Notes: generated by a model not told the origin, from the sequence alone. A DNA stretch of 64,000 nucleotides from Mesobacillus harenae (GCF_013343715.1 NZ_JABUNR010000013.1:62001-126000), one strand, 5' to 3'. Shown: positions 28,621 through 37,562, counted from the stretch's first letter. A program made the numbers and translations.

Positions 28621-29511
28621 TTACTCCCCACCCTTCTTAGTCTTTTTCTTTTCTGAAGGCATCCTTATAGCGTTTTCTAAAATTGGCACATCTCCAATTA
28701 TTTCAATTGCTCTTTCAGCATCCCGTTCTTGCGGTAAAACGAATACAGCAATTCTGCCGTCATCCAAATCCCTTTTTGCGAGGGGCACGAGTGCAGGTGT
28801 TCCTGAATCACGATAAACACCTAAAGCAGTAGAAACATCATGCAATATTGCCTGTCTTTGCCCAAGATTCGCGATGGTGCTCCTGGAATTAAAATCTTTA
28901 GGCTTTAGAATAAAGCCCATACCATATCTAAGTATTTCCGCTTGCCTCACTGGCAACCCAATGTTCATCATATAAATATTATCAACATATAGCCCCACCC
29001 CATCAAACCTGGGTTCCACAAATTGAATATCGACAATTTCTTTCAATTTCCCGCCGCTCATTAAACTTTTTGAGATTAATACCGCAACAACGGCAGCAAT
29101 AATTCCAACCCAAATGTTAAACATTAAATAGCCTAACGTACTAACAAGAGAGGTGAATATCACTAAATAATTTCTGCTCTCAAAAGCTATTGCAACCCCT
29201 TCAATATAGGTCTTTCCTCTTGATACAAGCTCATAGCTGTCTAATTCGGTTAATGTATTTCTTTCCATGTTCCTAACTTCACGAAATTGAGAGGCGGCAA
29301 GCGTTAAAAACGTAATAGCAGTAAATTCTTCTTCAAGAATGGCAGGAACAGCCACAGTCCCCAGTCCGGCAGCAATGAACCCAAGTGCTACATGGATAAT
29401 TTTCCCATGAAGATAAGTCGGATATTGACGGTAATCTGTTCTTAACATTAACATCCTGGTCAGCGTTCCTATTATTACTCCAAATAAAATAGGCAAAGTA
29501 TATTCATTCAT
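28621..29511 (-). CDS. YIEGIA-family membrane protein
   Basis: 296 residues. The N-terminal half has about four hydrophobic helices. The family signature YIEGIA occurs here as TYIEGVAIAFESRNYLVIFT around residue 110 (shown in part: YIEGVAIAFESRNY). The soluble C-terminal half (VDIQFVEPRFDGVGLYVDN and PKDFNSRSTIANLGQRQAI) is followed by a lysine-rich tail. The family is found in spore-forming firmicutes; its function is not established. Overlaps yphA by 8 bases and precedes the small capping-subunit gene, giving a tight three-gene unit. Confidence 0.78.
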   Translation of the reverse strand: MNEYTLPILFGVIIGTLTRMLMLRTDYRQYPTYLHGKIIHVALGFIAAGLGTVAVPAILEEEFTAITFLTLAASQFREVRNMERNTLTELDSYELVSRGKTYIEGVAIAFESRNYLVIFTSLVSTLGYLMFNIWVGIIAAVVAVLISKSLMSGGKLKEIVDIQFVEPRFDGVGLYVDNIYMMNIGLPVRQAEILRYGMGFILKPKDFNSRSTIANLGQRQAILHDVSTALGVYRDSGTPALVPLAKRDLDDGRIAVFVLPQERDAERAIEIIGDVPILENAIRMPSEKKKTKKGGE

Positions 29512-30112
29512 GGTGATTGTGTTTTTCCCCCTCAGTATAATTCAAGTTATTCTCAATATAAGCTGACAAAAGCTCAAGACCGCTCCAGGCTAACAATACA
29601 AAAGACGAAATAGCTATAACATCCAAAAATTCCATTGATGCAATCAGATAAGGCATACCCAGTTTTTTTAGTATCAAGGAATAAAGAATCTCTCCTTGCA
29701 ATGTTCCCACAAGCATTGTTACTATCCTCATCTTTTTATCTGTTTGGAGCAATAGGGTCAAATAGGCAATCATGACAGCTGCCATCCAAGTCCGGTCAAA
29801 CAGAAGCCATACTGGGTCGAATAATTCAAAGATAAGAAAACTAACATATCCCAGCATTAAAATAAGCGAGGTGATAAACAAATACGTAAAGGTTTTTTTA
29901 CTAATATCCTTTGTATGGAGGTAAATAAAAAACATAATGACAAAAGCACTTGCATGGAAGTGTATCCCTCCCGCTTCCATGTTATAGGGTGAAATGATGA
30001 TCATACTCAAGATCCAAATTGACAGTGTCGTCCTTTGCGGGTGCTTGGGCAGCAAAAATGTGAAGATAATCCAAGACGCCCAGGCAAACCAGTAAAACAG
30101 AAGCCCTTCCAT
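29504..30112 (-). CDS. yphA: Membrane protein YphA
   Basis: 202 residues with six or seven hydrophobic helices and an acidic/histidine-rich tail (NYTEGEKHNHHE). Matches B. subtilis YphA in place and length. Function is unknown. It is first of the yphA-YIEGIA-capping unit; the ATG at 30112 follows GGAGG. No catalytic motif is visible. Confidence 0.78.
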   Translation of the reverse strand: MEGLLFYWFAWASWIIFTFLLPKHPQRTTLSIWILSMIIISPYNMEAGGIHFHASAFVIMFFIYLHTKDISKKTFTYLFITSLILMLGYVSFLIFELFDPVWLLFDRTWMAAVMIAYLTLLLQTDKKMRIVTMLVGTLQGEILYSLILKKLGMPYLIASMEFLDVIAISSFVLLAWSGLELLSAYIENNLNYTEGEKHNHHE

Positions 30113-30220
30113 TCAGCTACCTCCTATCATTTCCATTATGGCTTTTGCTTATGTACTTTAATCTTTGCAGGATAAACTTTTTGCCATTTACCATTCTAAG
30201 TAATAGGAGGTGAGAACCAT

Positions 30221-30361
30221 ATGGGTAAAGATAGACAAGAACAAAAGCTTAGAGAAAGTGGACGGGTTGAGTCAGACAGAGATCAAGCGCTGCATTATCC
30301 TGGATCTGCAAGACTTTCAAGTCCGGGAGAAGCAAGAAGGTTAAACGACTCAAAAAGATAA
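30221..30361 (+). CDS. ypzI: Small conserved protein YpzI
   Basis: 46 residues on the plus strand, too short for most ORF callers. It begins MGKDRQEQKLRESGRVESDR and ends in LNDSKR; it is highly charged with no cysteine or membrane helix. ATG 30221 has AGGAGGTGAG at 6-9 bases, a very strong ribosome binding site. The sequence matches the YpzI family of Bacillus as I recall it. It is monocistronic, divergent from yphA and followed by a long terminator hairpin. Confidence 0.82.
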   Translation: MGKDRQEQKLRESGRVESDRDQALHYPGSARLSSPGEARRLNDSKR

Positions 30362-30391
30362 CGTGAAAAAGCTCCCTTTTTAGAAAGCTTC

Positions 30392-30440
30392 AGGCTGTAG
30401 GCAAACTCGAAGAATTTCAAGTTTGCCTACAGCCTTTTAA
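30392..30440 (+). terminator. Strong terminator of ypzI
   Basis: 16-base perfect stem AGGCTGTAGGCAAACT (30392-30407) with AGTTTGCCTACAGCCT (30420-30435), 12-base loop, then TTTT. The hairpin is unusually long for a 46-codon gene. Confidence 0.9.
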
Positions 30441-30510
30441 ATACAAATAGGGAAAAATAGCATGTTGATTTAGATTTCGGAACTCTTATCACTTCTGCAG
30501 ATTCATAATA

Positions 30511-30693
30511 AGAAAAGCGCAAGCGCCTTGAACAGCCCCGACTCAAGTGCTGGAGGGCCAGAAGATGAAGTCGTTCTTTGACTTTACTATCTGCACCGAG
30601 GCACCTTGAACTTCTCGAAGCCTATCAGCTCCTCGTAAGATACTTAGGGAAGCCAACTCTTGTGGAAAACTGACTAGGCACTGGAGCTAGACA
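30511..30693. repeat. Dispersed intergenic repeat, near-complete copy
   Basis: It opens with AGAAAAGCGCAAGCGCCTTG, continues CAGCCCCGACTCAAGTGCTG, GAGGGCCAGAAGATGAAGTC and GTTCTTTGACTTTACTATCT, and closes with GGCACTGGAGCTAGACAG. The same modules recur at 35586-36184, 53002-53118 (reverse) and 54444-54537. An inner short hairpin is GAAGTCGTTCTTTGACTT. No ORF with a ribosome binding site covers it. Confidence 0.7.
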
Positions 30694-30725
30694 GTATTCA
30701 ATGTTAAAGATCTTTTAAAAAAGAC

Positions 30726-30759
30726 AAAAAGCATCGAGAACAAGTTCTCGATGCTTTTT
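30726..30759 (-). terminator. Bidirectional-type terminator of fni
   Basis: AAAAAGCATCGAGAAC and GTTCTCGATGCTTTTT arms (16 bases, perfect) around AA; T run on both strands. Lies just after the fni stop. Confidence 0.92.
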
Positions 30760-30776
30760 GTCTTTTATTTATTTTT

Positions 30777-31844
30777 TTAGATTCTTCTCTGACTGTAAGC
30801 AGCTGTGTCGATTCCTCTTTGAGTAAGCCAATGATGTGTTTTTCCTGATATCACCAGAGGAGCATTATGTAAATCACTTATTTGTTTGGCACCTAAGGCT
30901 GTCATTATAAAAGCAACCTCTTCTTTTATAAAATTAATTTCCTTGATCAGTTCGTCAATACCCTGTTCAATTAAAATTTTCAAAAAGTAGCCTGCCATCC
31001 CTACAGCATCTGCTCCTATTGCCAATGCCTTAGCAATTTCCATGCTCGTCTGTATGCCGCCGGATGCAATTATAGGAAGATTAGGGCTGCAAGTTTTAGC
31101 TTCAGCGACCGATACAGCCGTCGGAATTCCCCACTCATCGAAAAATGTTAATAAACGGGCACGTCGTTCATTTTCAATTTTTGAAAAGTTGGTTCCTCCA
31201 AAACCTCCAACATCAACTGCTTTAACACCGGCTCTGCAGAGTTTAGCTACAGTTTCCATACCCATCCCAAAACCAACTTCCTTAACAATAACGGGTACAT
31301 TGACACTGCTCACAAGCATGCCGATTCGATCAATTGCACCTTTGAAGTTACGGTCGCCTTCAGGCATTGTCAATTCCTGAACAACATTTAAATGGATTTG
31401 GATAGCGTTGGCAGCTACCATTTCTATAGCTTCTTGGGCCTGAGATGCAGTTGCTTCGCTTCCAAGGTTAGCAAGAATGACTCCATCGGGAAACTCTTCC
31501 CTTACAACTTCATAAGTTCGCCTTTCCTCTGCGTCTTTAATAGCTGACATCTGAGAACCTACAGCAATCCCAAGGCCGGTCTCCCTTGCAGCGATAGCAA
31601 GGTTCCTATTTATATCATAGGTTTTTCTCCCGCCTCCGCCCGTCATAGCATTGATAAAAATTGGCGAACTTAAATGAAGTTCGCCAATTTTAGTATGCAG
31701 TTCGGCCGAGTCCAGTGAGGAATTAGGCAGGCTTTGATGTACAAATGTAATATCCTCAAAGCCTGTGTTCCGTGCTTGCCCTGTTTCAAGTGCAAAGCGT
31801 ATATGATCCCACTTTCGAATTGATCTCGACACATTCATCACCAT
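30777..31844 (-). CDS. fni: Type 2 isopentenyl-diphosphate delta-isomerase
   Basis: 355 residues, FMN-dependent TIM barrel that interconverts IPP and DMAPP, precursors for menaquinone and other isoprenoids. Signatures: INAMTGGGG near residue 70, AVGSQMSA, ANLGSEA, VIVKEVGFGM, GGFGGTNFSKIENER and the C-terminal KTHHWLTQRG. It begins as ATG overlapping the rpsA-homologue stop by one base (TAATG). An in-frame ATG at 31838 is also possible. Confidence 0.95.
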   Translation of the reverse strand: MVMNVSRSIRKWDHIRFALETGQARNTGFEDITFVHQSLPNSSLDSAELHTKIGELHLSSPIFINAMTGGGGRKTYDINRNLAIAARETGLGIAVGSQMSAIKDAEERRTYEVVREEFPDGVILANLGSEATASQAQEAIEMVAANAIQIHLNVVQELTMPEGDRNFKGAIDRIGMLVSSVNVPVIVKEVGFGMGMETVAKLCRAGVKAVDVGGFGGTNFSKIENERRARLLTFFDEWGIPTAVSVAEAKTCSPNLPIIASGGIQTSMEIAKALAIGADAVGMAGYFLKILIEQGIDELIKEINFIKEEVAFIMTALGAKQISDLHNAPLVISGKTHHWLTQRGIDTAAYSQRRI

Positions 31845-32980
31845 TATTGTTTTAAGTTCTTTAATTTATCACCGATCATCTCACCAAGCTGAAACCCTTT
31901 TGACTCTTCAGGCATTTCATAATCAAAGTTTTGGTCGTTTCTTTCTTCAAATTCCTTCATGCTTAAAGACAAACGCTGATCATCTTTATTGGCATCAAGT
32001 ACCTTAACCTTAACTTCCTGACCTTCCGATAAAACTTCATGAGGAGTTCCAATATGACTATGGGAGATTTGTGAAATATGGACAAGCCCTTCTACTCCAG
32101 GAAATACTTCAACGAATGCCCCATAAGAAACTAACCGTCTTACAGTTCCTGTTAGAGTAGTGCCTTTTGGTGCCTTTTCTTGAATATCTGACCATGGTCC
32201 AGGCTGAGTTTCTTTAATTGATAAAGAAATTCTTTCGTTATCACGATCAACGCTAAGCACCTTAACTGTTACACTTTGACCTTCCTGAACAACATCAGTA
32301 GGCTTTGCAACATGCTCATGTGATAGTTGAGAAATATGGACTAGCCCGTCAACTCCGCCAATATCAACAAATGCACCAAAATCTGTAATCCTTTGTACTG
32401 TTCCTTCAATGACTTGACCTGCCTGTAAGGATTCAAGAATATCATACTTACGCTGCCCCTGCTCCTGTTCTACAACAGCACGATGGGAAAGAATCAGACG
32501 GTTTTTTTCCTTATCAAGTTCAACTATTTTAAAAGAAAGACTTTTGCCTTTGTAGTCTGAAAAATCTTCAACAAAATGAGCTTCAACTAGGGAAGCGGGT
32601 ACAAATCCCCGGACACCCAAATCAACTACGAGACCACCCTTGACTACATCCTTAACCTCAGCTTCAAAAACTTCTTCACTTTCAAACTTTTGCTGAAGTT
32701 CATCCCAGGCTTTCTCTGCATCTACCTTTCTTTTTGAAAGAATCAACGCTTCTTCTTCTACCTTTAAAACTTCAAGATCCAAAGTATCACCCTCAGAAAC
32801 AGCATCTCCTGCTTTTTCAACATGCAGACTGGAAAGTTCACTAATCGGGATGATTCCGTCTAGCTTACTGTTTTCGATGTGTACAAGAACCTGCTTTTCT
32901 TCAACTTTAGTAACTTGGCCTTGAACCTTGTCACCTACAGCTAAATTGTTTACTTCTACTTGATTCATATCTTCTGACAT
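31844..32980 (-). CDS. ypfD: 30S ribosomal protein S1 homologue (YpfD)
   Basis: 378 residues with four S1 RNA-binding domains: about 15-80, 98-165, 186-255 and 272-341. Repeated segments VDIGGVDGLVHISQLSHEHV and VFPGVEGLVHISQISHSHIG show it. The family replaces the six-domain S1 of gram-negatives in Bacillus, where it is not clearly essential. It is upstream of fni, with the stop codon overlapping the fni start. Spacing to plsC is 155 bases. Confidence 0.95.
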   Translation of the reverse strand: MSEDMNQVEVNNLAVGDKVQGQVTKVEEKQVLVHIENSKLDGIIPISELSSLHVEKAGDAVSEGDTLDLEVLKVEEEALILSKRKVDAEKAWDELQQKFESEEVFEAEVKDVVKGGLVVDLGVRGFVPASLVEAHFVEDFSDYKGKSLSFKIVELDKEKNRLILSHRAVVEQEQGQRKYDILESLQAGQVIEGTVQRITDFGAFVDIGGVDGLVHISQLSHEHVAKPTDVVQEGQSVTVKVLSVDRDNERISLSIKETQPGPWSDIQEKAPKGTTLTGTVRRLVSYGAFVEVFPGVEGLVHISQISHSHIGTPHEVLSEGQEVKVKVLDANKDDQRLSLSMKEFEERNDQNFDYEMPEESKGFQLGEMIGDKLKNLKQ

Positions 32981-33135
32981 ATGTACTCCTCCTTAATCCA
33001 ATCACTGATCCAAATATATTGATATTGATGCAAGCATCACATACATAACAATTCAAGGGAAAAGAATAGAATATTCAAAATAAATCTCTTTCATCTAACT
33101 TCTTACAATTAGCCCAATTTGTCAAGCAAGAACAA

Positions 33136-33717
33136 TTATTTGTGTGTGTGTATTAGTTTGCGGATTTCATCCATAATTAATTCAGTTGCTTCTTCTGCCG
33201 AGGATTTATTTTCTCTAAGTTTTCGCATATCAATTGGTCTTCCATAGACAACCTTAACTCTGCGAAAAGCCTTATAAGGGCCTATAATGGCACATGGAAC
33301 GACCTGGGCATCCGACCTTAACGCAAAGAAGCCTGCACCCGCCAATCCTTTCCCGATTTCTCCTGTTTTACTTCTTGTTCCCTCTGGAAAGAGTCCTAAA
33401 ACCTTTCCTTCCTTTAAAATGTTGAGACCTTTTCTTAAGGCTTCTCTGTCGCTCATTCCTCGTTTAACAGGAAAAGCATTTAAGTGAGGGACGAATTTTC
33501 CTAGTACAGGTATCGAGAAAAGTTCTTCCTTCGCCATAAAGTGGATTGGCCGCGGAAGCAATATCCCGACCACTGGCGGATCAAGATTATTTATATGGTT
33601 TGAGCATAGTAAGACTCCGCCTTGAGCCGGAATGTTTTCTTCTCCGATAACTTCAAACCGATAAATTGGTTTTAGTACCCCGTAAACGATGGCTCTCGTA
33701 AAAGAATAAATTGTCAC
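33136..33717 (-). CDS. plsC: 1-acyl-sn-glycerol-3-phosphate acyltransferase family protein
   Basis: 193 residues. It carries the NHxxxxD motif as NHINNLDP and the downstream FPEGTRSKTGEIG motif of glycerophosphate acyltransferases. It is predicted to put an acyl chain on lysophosphatidate. The start is GTG at 33715-33717, since cmk ends 2 bases upstream and no better ATG with a binding site is visible. Genome context (cmk-plsC-rpsA homologue) is the usual Bacillus order. Confidence 0.9.
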   Translation of the reverse strand: MTIYSFTRAIVYGVLKPIYRFEVIGEENIPAQGGVLLCSNHINNLDPPVVGILLPRPIHFMAKEELFSIPVLGKFVPHLNAFPVKRGMSDREALRKGLNILKEGKVLGLFPEGTRSKTGEIGKGLAGAGFFALRSDAQVVPCAIIGPYKAFRRVKVVYGRPIDMRKLRENKSSAEEATELIMDEIRKLIHTHK

Positions 33718-33719
33718 TT

Positions 33720-34394
33720 TTATCCGATCCTTTCTATAGCCAATTCCATGATTCGTTCGACTACCTGATGAATGGACAGTGATGTTGTGTCAATTTCAAC
33801 CGCATCGTCTGCTTTTTTCAGTGGAGCAATTTCTCGTTCAGAATCCAGCTTATCTCGACGGGCGATTTCTTCCATAAGGACAGCCAAATTAGAACTGTAA
33901 CCCTTTTTAAGGTTTTCTGTGTGCCTTCTTTGTGCTCTTTCTTCCACGCTTGCTAAAAGAAAAACCTTTACCTCAGCATTAGGAAGAACATGGGTGCCGA
34001 TATCCCGTCCATCCATTACTACGCCGCCTTGGGAAGCAAACTCCTGCTGCCTCTTGACCATTTCTTCCCTAACCTGTTGATGCTTGGCAACTAGGGACAC
34101 GGAGTTGGTTACGATGTCCGTCCTAATTTCCTCAGTTCTATAAATTCCATCAAGCAGTACCTGTTGCCCGCTATCTCCCGGCAAAAGTTCAATCACTGTA
34201 TCATTCAGGATATTCATTAATGAGTTTTCATCATTAATATCTGCCTTTTCCTGAATTGCTTTATAAGTCAATGCTCGATACATGGCACCTGTATCAATAT
34301 ATATGTATGTAAGTTTCTCGGCTACGATTTTTGCTACTGTACTTTTACCTGCTGCAGCCGGACCATCGATGGCTATTGAAATACGTTTGTTCAT
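33720..34394 (-). CDS. cmk: Cytidylate kinase
   Basis: 224 residues from ATG 34394 with GGAGGA upstream; a longer frame to 34412 is rejected. The N-terminus [19 protein letters not shown] is the P-loop; [11 protein letters not shown] and [20 protein letters not shown] are typical CMP kinase signatures. Phosphorylates CMP and dCMP. Two bases before the plsC GTG. Confidence 0.97.
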   Translation of the reverse strand: MNKRISIAIDGPAAAGKSTVAKIVAEKLTYIYIDTGAMYRALTYKAIQEKADINDENSLMNILNDTVIELLPGDSGQQVLLDGIYRTEEIRTDIVTNSVSLVAKHQQVREEMVKRQQEFASQGGVVMDGRDIGTHVLPNAEVKVFLLASVEERAQRRHTENLKKGYSSNLAVLMEEIARRDKLDSEREIAPLKKADDAVEIDTTSLSIHQVVERIMELAIERIG

Positions 34395-34576
34395 AATTCC
34401 TCCTGTAAACACATAGTACGTCTTTTTATTTCACTCCATTATTTTACCACAACAAACTACAATACTCTCTTTGTAATCACGATATTTTTTATCTTTATCG
34501 TTGTATTTTTGCTTTACGTAAAGTCCCAAAACAGAAGCTGTGTAATATTTAGTATTTGTTTTAACACACAAAAAAA

Positions 34577-34600
34577 ATAAGCAGGTTCTTCACTGCTTAT
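34577..34600 (-). terminator. Terminator of ypfB
   Basis: ATAAGCAG/TGCTTAT stem with an about 9-base loop, followed by eight T on the minus strand. It overlaps the ypfB stop codon. Confidence 0.85.
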
Positions 34601-34779
34601 CTTGTATTTCCAATTGTCTCAAGTATTTCAGAAAAATTATTTTCACTCACGCCTTCATACTGAGTTATCTCTTTAAGTTCAGGAAGTGCATTCAGTCTGT
34701 GAAAAAAAACCTGAGTGAGCAACAAAATGATAAATTGAATAACTGCAGCTTTCAATAAAATTCTTTCGAACGTTTTCAT
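34597..34779 (-). CDS. ypfB: Small membrane protein YpfB (DUF5359)
   Basis: 60 residues from ATG 34779 with AGGAG upstream; the longer frame to 34824 is unlikely. One N-terminal membrane helix (ILLKAAVIQFIILLLTQVF) then a short soluble tail with the conserved-looking ITQYEGVSE. Matches YpfB by position between ypfA and cmk and by sequence. Function unknown. Confidence 0.8.
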   Translation of the reverse strand: MKTFERILLKAAVIQFIILLLTQVFFHRLNALPELKEITQYEGVSENNFSEILETIGNTR

Positions 34780-34842
34780 AACTACTCCTAATTTCAGTTT
34801 TACCTTTATTATTGGTAGTTTCAACCGAAATTATGCCTAACG

Positions 34843-35505
34843 CTAAACAGAAAGACCTCTTTTCTTAGCTGCAAGCTGCCTTTCAAAACAGAACCTAAGC
34901 AAAAGCTGTCTGTCTGTTCCCGTTGCAGCTATAAATTGCAATGATACTTTATTTTTAATTTGGTTAGCGTCTATTGATCTGATAACCTTACTTTTCAGCA
35001 GTCTATAATGGAATTCCCCATTTTGCATTGGTAGAACAAACCAGCAATCTATAATCATACCAGGCTTTAGGTTGATATTTTTACCTATAAGCAAAGCAGC
35101 GCCTCCTGCGCTTATATCATCTGTTACTGTAGTAAATGGCGGAAAAGAGACATCTTCAGCATGAACTGCAACATCAACAGAAGTTTCAACCCTGACATAT
35201 TGTCTTCTTTGAATTTTAATTGTATGTTCCTTGCCAGGATAGGAGAGATGTATTAATGGAATAGCCTGTTTAATTCTTCCCTTGACTTCAGTTTCAAAAT
35301 GAAACTGTGTCCCATCAGCCAATGAAAAGGTAGCCGTTAAAGGAGTGCCCTCTAACAAATAAACGGTTCTGTTTGAGCTCAGGTCAACAGGATAACCTAT
35401 AAAGAGACTGCTTTCGTTTCTCTCAAGCAGTTTACATTTATACTTTTCTTTTTCAGATGATGAATGTTTCGGTTCCAAAATTATGGTATCTCCGATTTTT
35501 ATCAT
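34843..35505 (-). CDS. ypfA: PilZ-domain c-di-GMP receptor YpfA (MotI/DgrA)
   Basis: 220 residues. N-terminal YcgR-like beta domain then PilZ domain. The c-di-GMP binding signature is present: RRQYVR at residues 100-105 and DISAGG at 130-135. In B. subtilis the homologue (DgrA, also MotI) inhibits flagellar motility by acting as a clutch on MotA. With cheR and this gene, the window implies a motile, c-di-GMP-regulated organism. Located directly upstream of ypfB. Confidence 0.93.
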   Translation of the reverse strand: MIKIGDTIILEPKHSSSEKEKYKCKLLERNESSLFIGYPVDLSSNRTVYLLEGTPLTATFSLADGTQFHFETEVKGRIKQAIPLIHLSYPGKEHTIKIQRRQYVRVETSVDVAVHAEDVSFPPFTTVTDDISAGGAALLIGKNINLKPGMIIDCWFVLPMQNGEFHYRLLKSKVIRSIDANQIKNKVSLQFIAATGTDRQLLLRFCFERQLAAKKRGLSV

Positions 35506-35585
35506 AGCGGACCACGCCTTCGCTTATTGTCCCATAAGGGTATTCCTGTCAATTTTAATATTACATGGAAGAAAAAAAACGGTCA

Positions 35586-35713
35586 ATAGCTGAAATGCGA
35601 AAGCGCCATGTTCAGCCCCGAAAAGCGCTGGAGGGCCAGCAGGTGAAGTCGTTCTTTGACTTCAACAGCTGGACCGAAGCGACTCGAGGGGCTTGGCGCT
35701 GCAACTGGACAAA
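35586..35713. repeat. Dispersed intergenic repeat, copy A of a tandem pair
   Basis: Begins ATAGCTGAAATGCGAAAGCG and contains GCGCTGGAGGGCC, the hairpin GAAGTCGTTCTTTGACTTC, and GAAGCGACTCGAGGGGCTTG. Its first 36 bases (35586-35621) are identical to 35887-35922. Modules agree with the copy at 30511. Confidence 0.75.
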
Positions 35714-35724
35714 ATGATTGTGGC

Positions 35725-35886
35725 GCCGACCGTCTAGAAACGAGCAAAATGGCCGACTAAATACGCCACGTCCTGTGGCGACGTCGGCACTTGTACCTCC
35801 TGTACTTCGGAAGCTCCGACTAAGAAGCGTTCTTTGCTTCTGCCGGAGGAGCTGAAGTTTGCTGCGTTTCTGGGAAGCGCAACTTG
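35725..35886. repeat. Second structured module between the tandem repeat copies
   Basis: GC-rich segment with small inverted repeats, for example CGCCACGTCCTGTGGCG and GAAGCGTTCTTTGCTTC. Similar segments occur between genes in Bacillaceae as I recall, but I see no second copy in this window. No ORF is supported. Confidence 0.5.
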
Positions 35887-36184
35887 ATAGCTGAAATGCG
35901 AAAGCGCCATGTTCAGCCCCGATAGTCCTTAATATGAAGCCGACTGTTTAGCTTCGACAAGCGCTGGAGGTCTTGAGAAGATGTAGTCGTTCTTTGACGT
36001 CAACAGCTAGGCATCTACCTGAAATGGCTGCTTGCAGCCTTTTGACGCGGCTTTAGCAGTAGGAGCAGGACTTCTAGATGCTTCCTTAAGTGATCCCCTG
36101 AGCTGTTCCAAGCCTATGGCCCCTCGCTAAATACTCGGGGAAGTTTATCCTGAATGAAAACTGGCTTGGCGCTGCAAGCTAGCA
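35887..36184. repeat. Dispersed intergenic repeat, copy B of a tandem pair
   Basis: Starts with the same 36 bases as copy A, then diverges. It contains GCCGACTGTTTAGCTTCGAC (shared with 54451), GTAGTCGTTCTTTGACGTC, and a right end CCTCGCTAAATACTCGGGGA, GAAAACTGGCTTGGCGCTGC which matches the right ends at 30641 and 53002 (reverse). Fills most of the space between ypfA and ypeB. Confidence 0.72.
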
Positions 36185-36188
36185 AGAA

Positions 36189-36213
36189 AAAAGTGCCCCA
36201 GCTGGGACACTCA
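36189..36213 (-). terminator. Terminator of ypeB
   Basis: GTGTCCCAG/CTGGGGCAC stem with no or a very short loop (the central AGCT can open), followed by TTTTTT on the minus strand, right after the ypeB stop. Confidence 0.75.
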
Positions 36214-36215
36214 CT

Positions 36216-37562
36216 TTAAACAACATCTTCATACACTTGCTCAGCCTGCTTTAACTTCTCTACCTTTTCTTCGATACCGTTCTCGGCATTAATAAAGATT
36301 CTATAAGTATCATCACCAAGAGTACCTAATATTTCGTGACAAAGTACCTCTTCTTTTAATTCATTCATGATTATAGCCTGACGCTGCTCCATGACTTGCA
36401 AATTGGGATTTACCTCTCCTCGTGCCTCCTCTGCTGTTATAGCAGGTTCAGGAATTTCGCGAGTATGGTGTGATTTTAGATAATCACTGGCTGAAACGCC
36501 GATAATGTTTCCATTATCCAATGCTACCTTTACTTTGATGGCGTCTGGATAAATCCTTATGTCATTTTCATTCGTGACAAAAGTGAATACACCCACATTA
36601 TCATATTGGGCACTTTCAAACATGTCCAAATTCTCGAAGCCATTTTCCTTCAAAAAAGAGATCGCCTTATTACTGGCGTCATTAAGACTAATAACTTGTT
36701 TTTCTACATCTCTTGAAAGCAGATACCAGATTGGCTGTCCGCCTTTTTTGGTAATATCCATGCTGGCCGTTATGTCGTTCGAGTTCTTTAATGTTACACT
36801 AAAAAATCCGTAATCAGAACCCTTACCATTTTCCGTTACCTTCACTTCGCTGTCTTCACCTAAGCCAGCATATTTTTTGGCTATGTTTACAGCCTCCCGC
36901 TTGGTGATCTTCTCGCCTTCAAGATACTTGAAATTCTCATCCTTTTTTTGCATATTTAGGTTAGCGACCCCGAATTCAGTTTCGGAATATCCTTCAACTG
37001 TTTTTTCTACCGTTTTAAAACCGTCTATAATAGTGTTATCGGCTTTTTCATCGCCGGCAGCTAATGCTAATTCTACATCCATCCATCTTAAATTATTCTT
37101 AAAAACTAAGTGTTGTACCTGCCTTAATTCATTTTGAATGTCTTGAGATTGAGTGTAAAGAGCCTTTAGTGTCTGGTATTCTTTATCCGATAACGGCTCA
37201 GCTGTTAAATCACGTAGCGCTGCTTTGTGGCTGAAGTTTCCGACATTAGCCAAAAATTGTTCCGTTTTATTAAACGGCAAGAGAGTCAGCGGCAATTGTC
37301 CAACATCATTATGTGCCTCTGATGTTATCTTCCACACATCAGCCAATGCAGGTGACAGAGACTTTTGGGAATTCATTGCAAGTGTAGTCCCAATTTTGTC
37401 ATGCAGCAAGTCAACTTGAAATGTTAGGTCATGAAAAGCACGCTGATATGAGTTTTCTGCATGAATCAAAACAGCTGTCTTTTCTCTATGCTCCTGATAG
37501 CCCCAATAGGCTGTACCAGCCACACCTATTACCAATATACCTATAATAATATTTCTAATCAC
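36216..37562 (-). CDS. ypeB: Germination protein YpeB
   Basis: 448 residues, with an N-terminal membrane anchor (residues 4-20) and a large extracytoplasmic part holding two to three PepSY-like repeats (EKITKREAVNIAKKYAGLGE is one). YpeB is required for SleB stability and localisation in the spore inner membrane or cortex. The start is GTG at 37560-37562, with GGGGGG at 7 bases. Only 12 bases separate sleB from it, so sleB-ypeB form the usual bicistronic forespore operon. Confidence 0.95.
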   Translation of the reverse strand: MIRNIIIGILVIGVAGTAYWGYQEHREKTAVLIHAENSYQRAFHDLTFQVDLLHDKIGTTLAMNSQKSLSPALADVWKITSEAHNDVGQLPLTLLPFNKTEQFLANVGNFSHKAALRDLTAEPLSDKEYQTLKALYTQSQDIQNELRQVQHLVFKNNLRWMDVELALAAGDEKADNTIIDGFKTVEKTVEGYSETEFGVANLNMQKKDENFKYLEGEKITKREAVNIAKKYAGLGEDSEVKVTENGKGSDYGFFSVTLKNSNDITASMDITKKGGQPIWYLLSRDVEKQVISLNDASNKAISFLKENGFENLDMFESAQYDNVGVFTFVTNENDIRIYPDAIKVKVALDNGNIIGVSASDYLKSHHTREIPEPAITAEEARGEVNPNLQVMEQRQAIIMNELKEEVLCHEILGTLGDDTYRIFINAENGIEEKVEKLKQAEQVYEDVV

